From Branchinecta lynchi (Eukaryota; Arthropoda; Branchiopoda; Anostraca; Branchinectidae), in contig JAKZAP010000105.1 of the NCBI GenBank assembly GCA_023053575.1, positions 1 through 64,000 on the forward strand: a DNA stretch of 64,000 nucleotides. The letters run 5' to 3'. Made by a program: the position numbers and the translations under genes. The stretch's first letter is position 1. Each line of letters starts with the position of its first letter. A model generated the notes under the pieces. It was not told the origin of the DNA and ran no database searches. It saw nothing but the letters and a program-made list of their open reading frames with translations. Below, in pieces: positions 1-12,500 of this stretch.

Positions 1-605
1 TCCTACTAGGTTTGTTTCCCCACAAGGTTTGTTTTCCCACAAGGTTTGTTTTCCCCCAAGGTTTGTTTTCCCGCAAGGTTGGTTTTCCCACAAGGTTTGT
101 TTTCCCACTGTGTTGGTTTTCCCAAAAGGTTCGCTTTCCCACAAGGTTGGTTTTCCCACAAGGTTGGTTTTCCCGCAGGGTTGCTTACCCCATAAGGTTG
201 GTTTTCCCACAAGGTTTGTTTTCTCACAAGGTTTGTTTTCCCACTAGGTTGTTTTTCCCACTAGGTTGGTTTTCCCACAAGGTTTGTTTTCCCACAAGCT
301 TTGTTTTCCCCCAAGGTTGGTTTTCCCGCAAGGTTGGTTTTAACACAAGGTTTGTTTTCCCACTGTGTTGGTTTTCCCAAAAGGTTCGCTTTCCCGCAAG
401 GTTGGTTTTCCCACAAGGTTTGTTTCCCCACAAGGTTTGTTTTCCCATAAGGTTTGTTTTCCCACAAGGTTTATTTTCCCACAAGGTTTGTTTTCCCACA
501 AGGTTTGTTTTCTAACAAGGTTTGTTTTCCCACAAGGTTGGTTTTCCCGAAAGGTTTGTTTCCCCACAAGGTTTGTTTTCCCACTAGGTTTGTTTTCCCA
601 TAAGG

Positions 606-3597
606 TTGGTTTTCCCACAAGGTTTGTTTTCTCACAAGGTTTGTTTTCCCACTAGGTTTGTTTCCCCACAAGGTTTGTTTTCTCAAAAGGTTTGTTTTCC
701 CACAAGGTTTGTTTTCCCACAAGGTTTGTTTTCCCACAAGGTTTGTTTTCCCCCAAGGTTGGTTTTCCCGCAAGGTTGGTTTTCCAACAAGGTTTGTTTT
801 CCCACTGTGTTGGTTTTCCAAAAAGGTTCGCTTTCCCACAAGGTTGGTTTTCCCACAAGGTTTGTTTCCCCACAAGGTTGCTTTCCCCAGAAGGTTTGTT
901 TTCCCACAAGGTTTGTTTTCCCACAAGGTTTGTTTTCCCACAAGGTTGGTTTTCCCGAAAGGTTTGTTTCCCCACAAGGTTGGTTTTCCCACAAGGTTGG
1001 TTTTCCCGCAGGTTTTGTTTTCCCACAAGGTTAGTTTTCCCGCAAGGTTTGTATTCCCACAAGGTTAGTTTTCCCACAAGGTTTGTTTCCCCACAAGGTT
1101 TGTTTTCTCACAAGGTTTGTTTTCCCACTGTTTTGGTTTTCCAAAAAGGTTCGCTTTCCCACAAGGTTGGTTTTCCCACAAGGTTGGTTTTCCCGCAGGG
1201 TTGGTTTTCCCACAAGGTTTGTTTCCATACAAGGTTTGTTTCCCCACAAGGTTTGTTTTCTCACAAGGTTTGTTTTCCCACAAGGTTTGTTTCCCCACAA
1301 GGTTTGTTTTCTCACAAGGTTTGTTTTCCCACAAGCTTTGTTTTCCCCCAAGTTTGGTTTTCCCGCAAGGTTGGTATTCCCACAATGTTTGTGTTCCCAC
1401 TGTTTTGGTTTTCCCAAAAGGTTCGCTTTCCCGCAAGGTTGGTTTTCCCACAAGGTTTGTTTCCCCACAAGGTTTGTTTTCCCATAAGGTTTGTTTTCCC
1501 ACAAGGTTTGTTTTCCCACAAGGTTTGTTTTCCCACAAGGTTTGTTTTCCCACAAGGTTGGTTTTCCCGCAAGGTTGGTTTTCCCACAAGGTTTGTTTTC
1601 CCACTGTGTTGGTTTTCCCAAAAGGTTCGCTTTCCACAAGGTTGGTTTTCCCACAAGGTTGGTTTTCCCGCAAGGTTGCTTTCCCCATAAGGTTTGTTTT
1701 CCCACAAGGTTTGTTTTCCCACAAGGTTTGTTTTCCCACAAGGTTTGTTTTCCCACAAGGTTTGTTTTCCCACAAGGCTGGTTTTCCCGAAAGGTTTGTT
1801 TCCCCACAAGGTTGGTTTTCCCACAAGGTTGGTCTTCCCGCAGGGTTTGTTTTCCCACAAGGTTAGTTTTCCCGCTAGGTTTGTTTTCCCACAAGGCTAG
1901 TTTTCCCACAAGGTTTGTTTCCCCACAAGGTTTGTTTCCCCACAAGGTTTGTTTCCCCACAAGGTTTGTTTTCCCACAAGGACTGTTTTCTCACAAGGTT
2001 TGTTTTCCCACTGTGTTGGTTTTCCCAAAAGGTTCGCTTTCCCGCAAGGTTGGTTTTCCCACAAGGTTGGTTTTCCCGCAGGGTTTGTTTCCCCATAAGG
2101 TTGGTTTTCCCACAAGGTTTGTTTTCTCACAATGTTTGTTTTCCCACAAGGTTTGTTTTCCCACAAGGTTTGTTTTCCCACAAGGTTGGTTTTCCCGCAG
2201 GGTTTGTTTTCCAACAAGGTTAGTTTTCCCGAAAGGTTTGTTTCCCCACAAGGTGGGTTTTCCCACAAGGTTGGTTTTCCCGCAGGGTTTGTTTTCCCAC
2301 AAGGTTAGTTTTCCCGCAAGGTTTGTTTCCCCACAAGGTTTGTTTTCCCACAAGGATTGTTTTCTCACAAGGTTTGTTTTCCTACTAGGTTTGTTTCCCC
2401 CACAAGGTTTGTTTTCCCACAAGGTTTGTTTTCCCACAAGGTTTGTTTTCCCGCAAGGTTGGTTTTCCCACAAGGTTTGTTTTCCCACTGTGTTGGTTTT
2501 CCCAAAAGGTTCGCTTTCCCACAAGGTTGGTTTTCCCACAAGGTTGGTTTTCCCACAAGGTTTGTTTTCTCACAAGGTTTGTTTTCCCACTAGGTTGTTT
2601 TTCCCACTAGGTTGGTTTTCCCACAAGGTTTGTTTTCCCACAAGCTTTGTTTTCCCCCAAGGTTGGTTTTCCCGCAAGGTTTGTTTTCTCACAAGGTTTG
2701 TTTTCCCACTAGGTTGTTTTTCCCACTAGGTTGGTTTTCCCACAAGGTTTGTTTTCCCACAAGCTTTGTTTTCCCCCAAGGTTGGTTTTCCCGCAAGGTT
2801 GGTTTTAACACAAGGTTTGTTTTCCCACTGTGTTGGTTTTCCCAAAAGGTTCGCTTTCCCGCAAGGTTGGTTTTCCCACAAGGTTTGTTTCCCCACAAGG
2901 TTTGTTTTCCCACAAGGTTTGTTTTCCCACAAGGTTTGTTTTCCCGCAAGGTTGGTTTTCCCACAAGGTTTGTTTTCCCACTGTGTTGGTTTTCCCAAAA
3001 GGTTTGCTTTCCCACAAGGTTGGTTTTCCCACAAGGTTGGTTTTCCCGCAGGGTTGCTTACCCCATAAGGTTGGTTTTCCCACAAGGTTTGTTTTCTCAC
3101 AAGGTTTGTTTTCCCACTAGGTTGTTTTTCCCACTAGGTTGGTTTTCCCACAAGGTTTGTTTTCCCACAAGCTTTGTTTTCCCCCAAGGTTGGTTTTCCC
3201 ACAAGGTTTGTTTTCTCACAAGGTTTGTTTTCCCACTAGGTTGTTTTTCCCACTAGGTTGGTTTTCCCACAAGGTTTGTTTTCCCACAAGCTTTGTTTTC
3301 CCCCAAGGTTGGTTTTCCCGCAAGGTTGGTTTTAACAAAAGGTTTGTTTTCCCACTGTGTTGGTTTTCCCAAAAGGTTCGCTTTCCCGCAAGGTTGGTTT
3401 TCCCACAAGGTTTGTTTCCCCACAAGGTTTGTTTTCCCATAAGGTTTGTTTTCCCACAAGGTTTGTTTTCCGACAAGGTTTGTTTTCCCACAAGGTTTGT
3501 TTTCTAACAAGGTTTGTTTTCCCACAAGGTTGGTTTTCCCGAAAGGTTTGTTTCCCCACAAGGTTTGTTTTCCCACTAGGTTTGTTTTCCCATAAGG
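606..3597 (+). repeat. HOR copy 1 of the 3-kb family (2992 bp, 176 monomers)
   Basis: The order of variants starting at 606 recurs at 3598, 6726 and 9072. The spacing to the next copy is 2992 bp, exactly 176 x 17. Shared private variants include TTTTCTCAAAAGG (near 672, 3674 and 6802) and the CCCCAGAAGG monomer (near 884, 3879 and 7004). Bases 224-605 also match about 6344-6725 at an offset of 6120, so an earlier partial copy precedes this one. The boundary is an anchor I chose; a tandem repeat has no natural start. Confidence 0.8.
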
Positions 3598-4321
3598 TTG
3601 GTTTTCCCACAAGGTTTGTTTTCTCACAAGGTTTGTTTTCCCACTAGGTTTGTTTCCCCACAAGGTTTGTTTTCTCAAAAGGTTTGTTTTCCCACAAGGT
3701 TTGTTTTCCCACAAGGTTTGTTTTCCCACAAGGTTTGTTTTCCCCCAAGATTGGTTTTCCCGCAAGGTTGGTTTTCCAACAAGGTTTGTTTTCCCACTGT
3801 GTTGGTTTTCCAAAAAGGTTCGCTTTCCCACAAGGTTGGTTTTCCCACAAGGTTTGTTTCCCCACAAGGTTGCTTTCCCCAGAAGGTTTGTTTTCCCACA
3901 AGGTTTGTTTTCCCACAAGGTTTGTTTTCCCACAAGGTTGGTTTTCCCGAAAGGTTTGTTTCCCCACAAGGTTGGTTTTCCCACAAGGTTTGTTTTCCCG
4001 CAGGTTTTGTTTTCCCACAAGGTTTGTTTCCCCACAAGGTTTGTTTTCCCACTAGGTTTGTTTTCCCATAAGGTTGGTTTTCCCACAAGGTTTGTTTTCT
4101 CACAAGGTTTGTTTTCCCACTAGGTTTGTTTCCCCACAAGGTTTGTTTTCTCAAAAGGTTTGTTTTCCCACAAGGTTTGTTTTCCCACAAGGTTTGTTTT
4201 CCCACAAGGTTTGTTTTCCCCCAAGATTGGTTTTCCCGCAAGGTTGGTTTTCCAACAAGGTTTGTTTTCCCACTGTGTTGGTTTTCCAAAAAGGTTCGCT
4301 TTCCCACAAGGTTGGTTTTCC
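3598..4321 (+). repeat. Internal 476-bp tandem duplication (28 monomers)
   Basis: About 3598-3845 is repeated at about 4074-4321 at an offset of 476 bp, exactly 28 x 17. Both copies carry the TTTTCTCAAAAGG monomer, the CCCCCAAGATTGG monomer and the TTTTCCAACAAGG monomer. The equivalent positions of the neighbouring HOR copies (606 and 6726) hold only one copy, so this is a recent local event. Confidence 0.75.
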
Positions 4322-6725
4322 CGCAAGGTTGGTTTTCCCACAAGGTTTGTTTTCCCACAAGGTTTGTTTCCATACAAGGTTTGTTTCCCCACAAGGTTTG
4401 TTTTCTCACAAGGTTTGTTTCCCCACAAGGTTTGTTTTCTCACAAGGTTTGTTTTCCCACAAGCTTTGTTTTCCCCCAAGTTTGGTTTTCCCGCAAGGTT
4501 GGTATTCCCACAATGTTTGTGTTCCCACTGTTTTGGTTTTCCCAAAAGGTTCGCTTTCCCGCAAGGTTGGTTTTCCCACAAGGTTTGTTTCCCCACAAGG
4601 TTTGTTTTCCCATAAGGTTTGTTTTCCCACAAGGTTTGTTTTCCCACAAGGTTTGTTTTCCCACAAGGTTTGTTTTCCCACAAGGTTGGTTTTCCCGCAA
4701 GGTTGGTTTTCCCACAAGGTTTGTTTTCCCACTGTGTTGGTTTTCCCAAAAGGTTCGCTTTCCCACAAGGTTGGTTTTCCCACAAGGTTGGTTTTCCCGC
4801 AAGGTTGCTTTCCCCATAAGGTTTGTTTTCCCACAAGGTTTGTTTTCCCACAAGGTTTGTTTTCCCACAAGGTTTGTTTTCCCACAAGGTTTGTTTTCCC
4901 ACAAGGCTGGTTTTCCCGAAAGGTTTGTTTCCCCACAAGGTTGGTTTTCCCACAAGGTTGGTCTTCCCGCAGGGTTTGTTTTCCCACAAGGTTAGTTTTC
5001 CCGCTAGGTTTGTTTTCCCACAAGGCTAGTTTTCCCACAAGGTTTGTTTCCCCACAAGGTTTGTTTCCCCACAAGGTTTGTTTCCCCACAAGGTTTGTTT
5101 TCCCACAAGGACTGTTTTCTCACAAGGTTTGTTTTCCCACTGTGTTGGTTTTCCCAAAAGGTTCGCTTTCCCGCAAGGTTGGTTTTCCCACAAGGTTGGT
5201 TTTCCCGCAGGGTTTGTTTCCCCATAAGGTTGGTTTTCCCACAAGGTTTGTTTTCTCACAATGTTTGTTTTCCCACAAGGTTTGTTTTCCCACAAGGTTT
5301 GTTTTCCCACAAGGTTGGTTTTCCCGCAGGGTTTGTTTTCCAACAAGGTTAGTTTTCCCGAAAGGTTTGTTTCCCCACAAGGTGGGTTTTCCCACAAGGT
5401 TGGTTTTCCCGCAGGGTTTGTTTTCCCACAAGGTTAGTTTTCCCGCAAGGTTTGTTTCCCCACAAGGTTTGTTTTCCCACAAGGATTGTTTTCTCACAAG
5501 GTTTGTTTTCCTACTAGGTTTGTTTCCCCACAAGGTTTGTTTTCCCACAAGGTTTGTTTTCCCACAAGGTTTGTTTTCCCGCAAGGTTGGTTTTCCCACA
5601 AGGTTTGTTTTCCCACTGTGTTGGTTTTCCCAAAAGGTTCGCTTTCCCACAAGGTTGGTTTTCCCACAAGGTTGGTTTTCCCACAAGGCTTGTTTTCTCA
5701 CAAGGTTTGTTTTCCCACTAGGTTGTTTTTCCCACTAGGTTGGTTTTCCCACAAGGTTTGTTTTCCCACAAGCTTTGTTTTCCCCCAATGTTGGTTTTCC
5801 CGCAAGGTTTGTTTTCTCACAAGGTTTGTTTTCCCACTAGGTTGTTTTTCCCACTAGGTTGGTTTTCCCACAAGGTTTGTTTTCCCACAAGCTTTGTTTT
5901 CCCCCAAGGTTGGTTTTCCCGCAAGGTTGGTTTTAACACAAGGTTTGTTTTCCCACTGTGTTGGTTTTCCCAAAAGGTTCGCTTTCCCGCAAGGTTGGTT
6001 TTCCCACAAGGTTTGTTTCCCCACAAGGTTTGTTTTCCCACAAGGTTTGTTTTCCCACAAGGTTTGTTTTCCCGCAAGGTTGGTTTTCCCACAAGGTTTG
6101 TTTTCCCACTGTGTTGGTTTTCCCAAAAGGTTTGCTTTCCCACAAGGTTGGTTTTCCCACAAGGTTGGTTTTCCCGCAGGGTTGCTTACCCCATAAGGTT
6201 GGTTTTCCCACAAGGTTTGTTTTCTCACAAGGTTTGTTTTCCCACTAGGTTGTTTTTCCCACTAGGTTGGTTTTCCCACAAGGTTTGTTTTCCCACAAGC
6301 TTTGTTTTCCCCCAAGGTTGGTTTTCCCACAAGGTTTGTTTTCTCACAAGGTTTGTTTTCCCACTAGGTTGTTTTTCCCACTAGGTTGGTTTTCCCACAA
6401 GGTTTGTTTTCCCACAAGCTTTGTTTTCCCCCAAGGTTGGTTTTCCCGCAAGGTTGGTTTTAACAAAAGGTTTGTTTTCCCACTGTGTTGGTTTTCCCAA
6501 AAGGTTCGCTTTCCCGCAAGGTTGGTTTTCCCACAAGGTTTGTTTCCCCACAAGGTTTGTTTTCCCATAAGGTTTGTTTTCCCACAAGGTTTGTTTTCCG
6601 ACAAGGTTTGTTTTCCCACAAGGTTTGTTTTCTAACAAGGTTTGTTTTCCCACAAGGTTGGTTTTCCCGAAAGGTTTGTTTCCCCACAAGGTTTGTTTTC
6701 CCACTAGGTTTGTTTTCCCATAAGG
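3598..6725 (+). repeat. HOR copy 2 of the 3-kb family (3128 bp, 184 monomers)
   Basis: Bases about 1312-4020 match about 4440-7148 at an offset of 3128 (3129 over part of it, because copy 1 has one extra C in the run near 2397-2401). The match includes the rare TTTTAACACAAGG monomer (2806 and 5934), its TTTTAACAAAAGG neighbour (3333 and 6461) and the TTACCCCATAAGG monomer. This copy carries an internal 476-bp duplication near its start that the other copies lack. Confidence 0.8.
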
Positions 6726-9071
6726 TTGGTTTTCCCACAAGGTTTGTTTTCTCACAAGGTTTGTTTTCCCACTAGGTTTGTTTCCCCACAAGGTTTGTTT
6801 TCTCAAAAGGTTTGTTTTCCCACAAGGTTTGTTTTCCCACAAGGTTTGTTTTCCCACAAGGTTTGTTTTCCCCCAAGATTGGTTTTCCCGCAAGGTTGGT
6901 TTTCCAACAAGGTTTGTTTTCCCACTGTGTTGGTTTTCCAAAAAGGTTCGCTTTCCCACAAGGTTGGTTTTCCCACAAGGTTTGTTTCCCCACAAGGTTG
7001 CTTTCCCCAGAAGGTTTGTTTTCCCACAAGGTTTGTTTTCCCACAAGGTTTGTTTTCCCACAAGGTTGGTTTTCCCGAAAGGTTTGTTTCCCCACAAGGT
7101 TGGTTTTCCCACAAGGTTTGTTTTCCCGCAGGTTTTGTTTTCCCACAAGGTTAGTTTTCCCGCAAGGTTTGTTTTCCCACAAGGTTAGTTTTCCCACAAG
7201 GTTTGTTTCCCCACAAGGTTTGTTTTCTCACAAGGTTTGTTTTCCCACTGTTTTGGTTTTCCAAAAAGGTTCGCTTTCCCACAAGGTTGGTTTTCCCACA
7301 AGGTTGGTTTTCCCGCAGGGTTGGTTTTCCCACAAGGTTTGTTTCCCCACAAGGTTTGTTTCCCCACAAGGTTTGTTTTCTCACAAGGTTTGTTTTCCCA
7401 CAAGGCTTGTTTCCCCACAAGGTTTGTTTTCTCACAAGGTTTGTTTTCCCACAAGCTTTGTTTTCCCCCAAGTTTGGTTTTCCCGCAAGGTTGGTATTCC
7501 CACAATGTTTGTTTTCCCACTGTTTTGGTTTTCCCAAAAGGTTCGCTTTCCCGCAAGGTTGGTTTTCCCACAAGGTTTGTTTCCCCACAAGGTTTGTTTT
7601 CCCATAAGGTTTGTTTTCCCACAAGGTTTGTTTTCCCACAAGGTTTGTTTTCCCACAAGGTTTGTTTTCCCACAAGGTTGGTTTTCCCGCAAGGTTGGTT
7701 TTCCCACAAGGTTTGTTTTCCCACTGTGTTGGTTTTCCCAAAAGGTTCGCTTTCCCACAAGGTTGGTTTTCCCACAAGGTTGGTTTTCCCGCAAGGTTGC
7801 TTTCCCCATAAGGTTTGTTTTCCCACAAGGTTTGTTTTCCCACAAGGTTTGTTTTCCCACAAGGCTGGTTTTCCCGAAAGGTTTGTTTCCCCACAAGGTT
7901 GGTTTTCCCACAAGGTTGGTCTTCCCGCAGGGTTTGTTTTCCCACAAGGTTAGTTTTCCCGCTAGGTTTGTTTTCCCACAAGGCTAGTTTTCCCACAAGG
8001 TTTGTTTCCCCACAAGGTTTGTTTCCCCACAAGGTTTGTTTCCCCACAAGGTTTGTTTTCCCACAAGGACTGTTTTCTCACAAGGTTTGTTTTCCCACTG
8101 TGTTGGTTTTCCCAAAAGGTTCGCTTTCCCGCAAGGTTGGTTTTCCCACAAGGTTGGTTTTCCCGCAGGGTTTGTTTCCCCATAAGGTTGGTTTTCCCAC
8201 AAGGTTTGTTTTCTCACAATGTTTGTTTTCCCACAAGGTTTGTTTTCCCACAAGGTTTGTTTTCCCACAAGGTTGGTTTTCCCGCAGGGTTTGTTTTCCA
8301 ACAAGGTTAGTTTTCCCGAAAGGTTTGTTTCCCCACAAGGTGGGTTTTCCCACAAGGTTTGTTTTCCCGCAGGGTTTGTTTTCCCACAAGGTTAGTTTTC
8401 CCGCAAGGTTTGTTTCCCCACAAGGTTTGTTTTCCCACAAGGATTGTTTTCTCACAAGGTTTGTTTTCCTACTAGGTTTGTTTCCCCACAAGGTTTGTTT
8501 TCCCACAAGGTTTGTTTTCCCACAAGGTTTGTTTTCCCGCAAGGTTGGTTTTCCCACAAGGTTTGTTTTCCCACTGTGTTGGTTTTCCCAAAAGGTTCGC
8601 TTTCCCACAAGGTTGGTTTTCCCACAAGGTTGGTTTTCCCGCAGGGTTGCTTACCCCATAAGGTTGGTTTTCCCACAAGGTTTGTTTTCTCACAAGGTTT
8701 GTTTTCCGACTAGGTTATTTTTCCCACTAGGTTGGTTTTCCCACAAGGTTTGTTTTCCCACAAGCTTTGTTTTCCCCCAAGGTTGGTTTTCCCGCAAGGT
8801 TGGTTTTAACACAAGGTTTGTTTTCCCACTGTGTTGGTTTTCCCAAAAGGTTCGCTTTCCCGCAAGGTTGGTTTTCCCACAAGGTTTGTTTCCCCACAAG
8901 GTTTGTTTTCCCATAAGGTTTGTTTTCCCACAAGGTTTGTTTTCCCACAAGGTTTGTTTTCCCACAAGGTTTGTTTTCTAACAAGGTTTGTTTTCCCACA
9001 AGGTTGGTTTTCCCGAAAGGTTTGTTTCCCCACAAGGTTTGTTTTCCCACTAGGTTTGTTTTCCCATAAGG
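6726..9071 (+). repeat. HOR copy 3 of the 3-kb family, shortened (2346 bp, 138 monomers)
   Basis: The first 706 bp align with copy 1 without a length change. The copy is then shorter by 34 bp (2 monomers) between about 7.82 and 7.96 kb and by 612 bp (36 monomers) before about 8.69 kb, where the TTTTAACACAAGG segment resumes. Both losses are exact multiples of 17, as expected for unequal exchange or slippage in register. Confidence 0.75.
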
Positions 9072-9539
9072 TTGGTTTTCCCACAAGGTTTGTTTTCTCA
9101 CAAGGTTTGTTTTCCCACTAGGTTTGTTTCCCCACAAGGTTTGTTTTCTCACAAGGTTTGTTTTCCCACAAGGTTTGTTTTCCCACAAGGTTTGTTTTCC
9201 CACAAGGTTTGTTTTCCCCCAAGGTTGGTTTTCCCGCAAGGTTGGTTTTCCAACAAGGTTTGTTTTCCCACTGTGTTGGTTTTCCAAAAAGGTTCGCTTT
9301 CCCACAAGGTTGGTTTTCCCACAAGGTTTGTTTCCCCACAAGGTTGCTTTCCCCAGAAGGTTTGTTTTCCCACAAGGTTTGTTTTCCCACAAGGTTTGTT
9401 TTCCCACAAGGTTGGTTTTCCCGAAAGGTTTGTTTCCCCACAAGGTTGGTTTTCCCACAAGGTTGGTTTTCCCGCAGGTTTTGTTTTCCCACAAGGTTAG
9501 TTTTCCCGCAAGGTTTGTTTTCCCACAAGGTTAGTTTTC
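9072..9539 (+). repeat. HOR copy 4 of the 3-kb family, partial
   Basis: Bases 9072 to about 9534 repeat the start of the preceding copies at an offset of 2346 from 6726, including the CCCCAGAAGG monomer near 9350. Here the TTTTCTCAAAAGG variant is replaced by TTTTCTCACAAGG. After about 9540 the variant order changes and the match is lost. Confidence 0.7.
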
Positions 9540-12500
9540 CCACAAGGTTTGTTTCCCCACAAGGTTTGTTTCCCCACAAGGTTTGTTTTCCCACAAGGAT
9601 TGTTTTCTCACAAGGTTTGTTTTCCCACTGTTTTGGTTTTCCCAAAAGGTTCGCTTTCCCGCAAGGTTGGTTTTCCCACAAGGTTGGTTTTCCCGCAGGG
9701 TTTGTTTCCCCATAAGGTTGGTTTTCCCACAAGGTTTGTTTTCTCACAAGGTTTGTTTTCCAACAAGGTTTGTTTTCCCACAAGGTTTGTTTTCCCACAA
9801 GGTTGGTTTTCCCGCAGGGTTTGTTTTCCCACAAGGTTAGTTTTCCCGAAAGGTTTGTTTCCCCACAAGGTTGGTTTTCCCGCAGGGTTTGTTTTAGCAC
9901 AAGGTTAGTTTTCCCGCAAGGTTTGTTTCCCCACAAGGTTTGTTTTCCCACAAGGATTGTTTTCTCACAAGGTTTGATTTCCTACTAGGTTTGTTTCCCC
10001 ACATGGTTTGTTTTCCCACAATCTCTGTTTTCCCCCAAGGTTGGTTTTCCCGCAAGGTTGGTTTTAACACAAGGTTTTTTTTCCTACTGTGTTGGTTTTC
10101 CCAAAACGTTCGCTTTCCCGCACGGTTGGTTTTCCCACAAGGTGTGTTTCCCCACAAGGTTTGTTTTCCCATAAGGTTTGTTTCCCCACAAGGTTTGTTT
10201 TCCCACTAGGTTTGTTTTCCCATAAGGTTGGTTTTCCCACAAGGTTTGTTTTCTCACAAGGTTTGTTTTCACACTAGGTTTGTTTCCCCACAAGGTTTGT
10301 TTTCTCACAAGGTTTGTTTTCCCACAAGGTTTGTTTTCCCACAAGGTTTGTTTTCCCACAAGGTTTGTTTTCCCACAAGGTTGGTTTTCCCAAAAGGTTT
10401 GTTTCCCCACAAGGTTGGTTTTCCCACAAGGTTGGTATTCCCGCAGGGTTTGTTTTCCCACAAGGTTAGTTTTCCCGCAAGGTTTGTTTCCCCACAAGGT
10501 TTGTTTTCCCACAAGGATTGTTTTCCCACTAGGTTTGTTTCCCCACAAGGTTTGTTTTCCCACAAGGTTTGTTTTCCCCCAAGGTTGGTTTTCCCGCAAG
10601 GTTGGTTTTCCCTCAAGGTTTGTTTTCCCACTGTGTTGGTTTTCCCAAAAGGTTCGCTTTCCCACAAGGTTGGTTTTCCTACAAGGTTGGTTTTCCCCCA
10701 GGGTTGCTTTCCCCATAAGGTTGGTTTTCCCACAAGGTTTGTTTTCTCACAATGTTTGTTTTTCCACTAGGTTGTTTTTCCCACTAGGTTGGTTTTCCCA
10801 CAAGGTTTGTTTTCCCACAAGCTTTGTTTTCCCCCAAGGTTGGTTTTCCCGCAAGGTTGGTTTTCCCACAAGGTTTGTTTTCCCACTGTGTTGGTTTTCC
10901 CAAAAGGTTCGCTTTCCCGCAAGGTTGGTTTTCCCACAAGGCTTGTTTCCCCACAAGGTTTGTTTTCCCATAAGGTTTGTTTTCCCACAAGGTTTGTTTT
11001 CCCACAAGGTTTGTTTTCCCACAAGGTTTGTTTTCCCACAAGGTTGGTTTTCCCGCAAGGTTGGTTTTCCCACAAGGTTTGTTTTCCCACTGTGTTGATT
11101 TTCCCAAAAGGTTCGCTTTCCCACAAGGTTGGTTTTCCGCAAAGGTTGGTTTTCCCGCAGGGTTGCTTTCAGCATAAGGTTTGTTTGCCCACAAGGTTTC
11201 TTCTCCCACAAGGTTTGTTTTCCCACAAGGTTGGTTTTCCCGCAAGGTTGGTTTTCCCACAAGGTTTGTTTTCCCACTGTGTTGGTTTTCCCAAAAGGTT
11301 CGCTTTCCCGCAAGGTTTGTTTTCCCACAAGGTTGGTTTTCCCGCAGGGTTTGTTTTCCCACAAGGTTAGTTTGCCCGAAAGGTTTGTTTCCCCACAAGG
11401 TGGGTTTTCCCACAAGGTTGGTTTTCCCGCAGGGTTTGTTTTCCCACAAGTTTAGTTTTCCCGCAAGGTTTGTTTCCCCACAAGGTTTGTTTTCCCACAA
11501 GGATTGTTTTCTCACAAGGATTGATTTCCTACTAGGTTTGTTTCCCCACAAGGTTTGTTTTCCCACAAGGTTTGCTTTCCCCCAAGGTTGGTTTTCCCGC
11601 AAGGTTGGTTTTCCCAAAAGGTTTGTTTTCCCACTGTGTTGGTTTTCTCAAAAGGTTCGCTTTCCCACAAGGTTGGTTTTCCCACAAGGTTGGTTTTCCC
11701 GCAGGGTTGCTTTACCCATAAGGTTGGTTTTCCCACAAGGTTTGTTTTCTCACAAGGTTTGTTTTCCCACTAGGTTGTTTTTCCCACTAGGTTGGTTTTC
11801 CCACAAGGTTTGTTTTCCCACAAGCTTTGTTTTCTCCCAAGGCTGGTTTTCCCGCAAGGTCGGTTTTCCCACAAGGTTTGTTTTCCAACACCACTGTGTT
11901 GGTTTTCACAAAAGGTTCGCTTTCCCGCAAGGTTGGTTTTCCCACAAGGTTTGTTTTCCCACAAGGTTTGTTTTCCCACAAGGTTGGTTTTCCCGAAAGG
12001 TTTGTTTCCCCACAAGGTTCGCTTTCCCGCAAGGTTGGTTTTAACACAAGGTTGGTTTTCCCGCAGGGTTTGTTTCCCCATAAGGTTGGTTTTCCCACAA
12101 GGTTTGTTTTCTCACAAGGTTTGTTTTCCCACAAGGTTTGTTTTCCCACAAGGTTTGTTTTCCCACAAGGTTGGTTTTCCCGCAGGGTTTGTTTTCCCAC
12201 AAGGTTAGTTTTCCCGAAAGGTTTGTTTCCCCACAAGGTGGGTTTTCCCACAAGGTTGGTTTTCCCGCAGGGTTTGTTTTCCCACAAGTTTAGTTTTCCC
12301 GCAAGGTTTGTTTCCCCACAAGGTTTGTTTTCCCACAAGGATTGTTTTCTCACAAGGTTTGATTTCCTACTAGGTTTGTTTCCCCACAAGGTTTGTTTTC
12401 CCACAAGGTTTGCTTTCCCCCAAGGTTGGTTTTCCCGCAAGGTTGGTTTTCCCAAAAGGTTTGTTTTCCCACTGTGTTGGTTTTCTCAAAAGGTTCGCTT

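Noticed and set aside
4074..5738. Open reading frame of 554 codons (forward), the longest of hundreds on both strands
   Set aside because: It is pure 17-residue repeat translated from the satellite. Equally open frames exist in every phase and on the opposite strand, the start is a TTG supplied by the repeat itself, and stops fall wherever a CTAGG or GGTTAG variant occurs. No domain, signal or flanking gene structure is seen.
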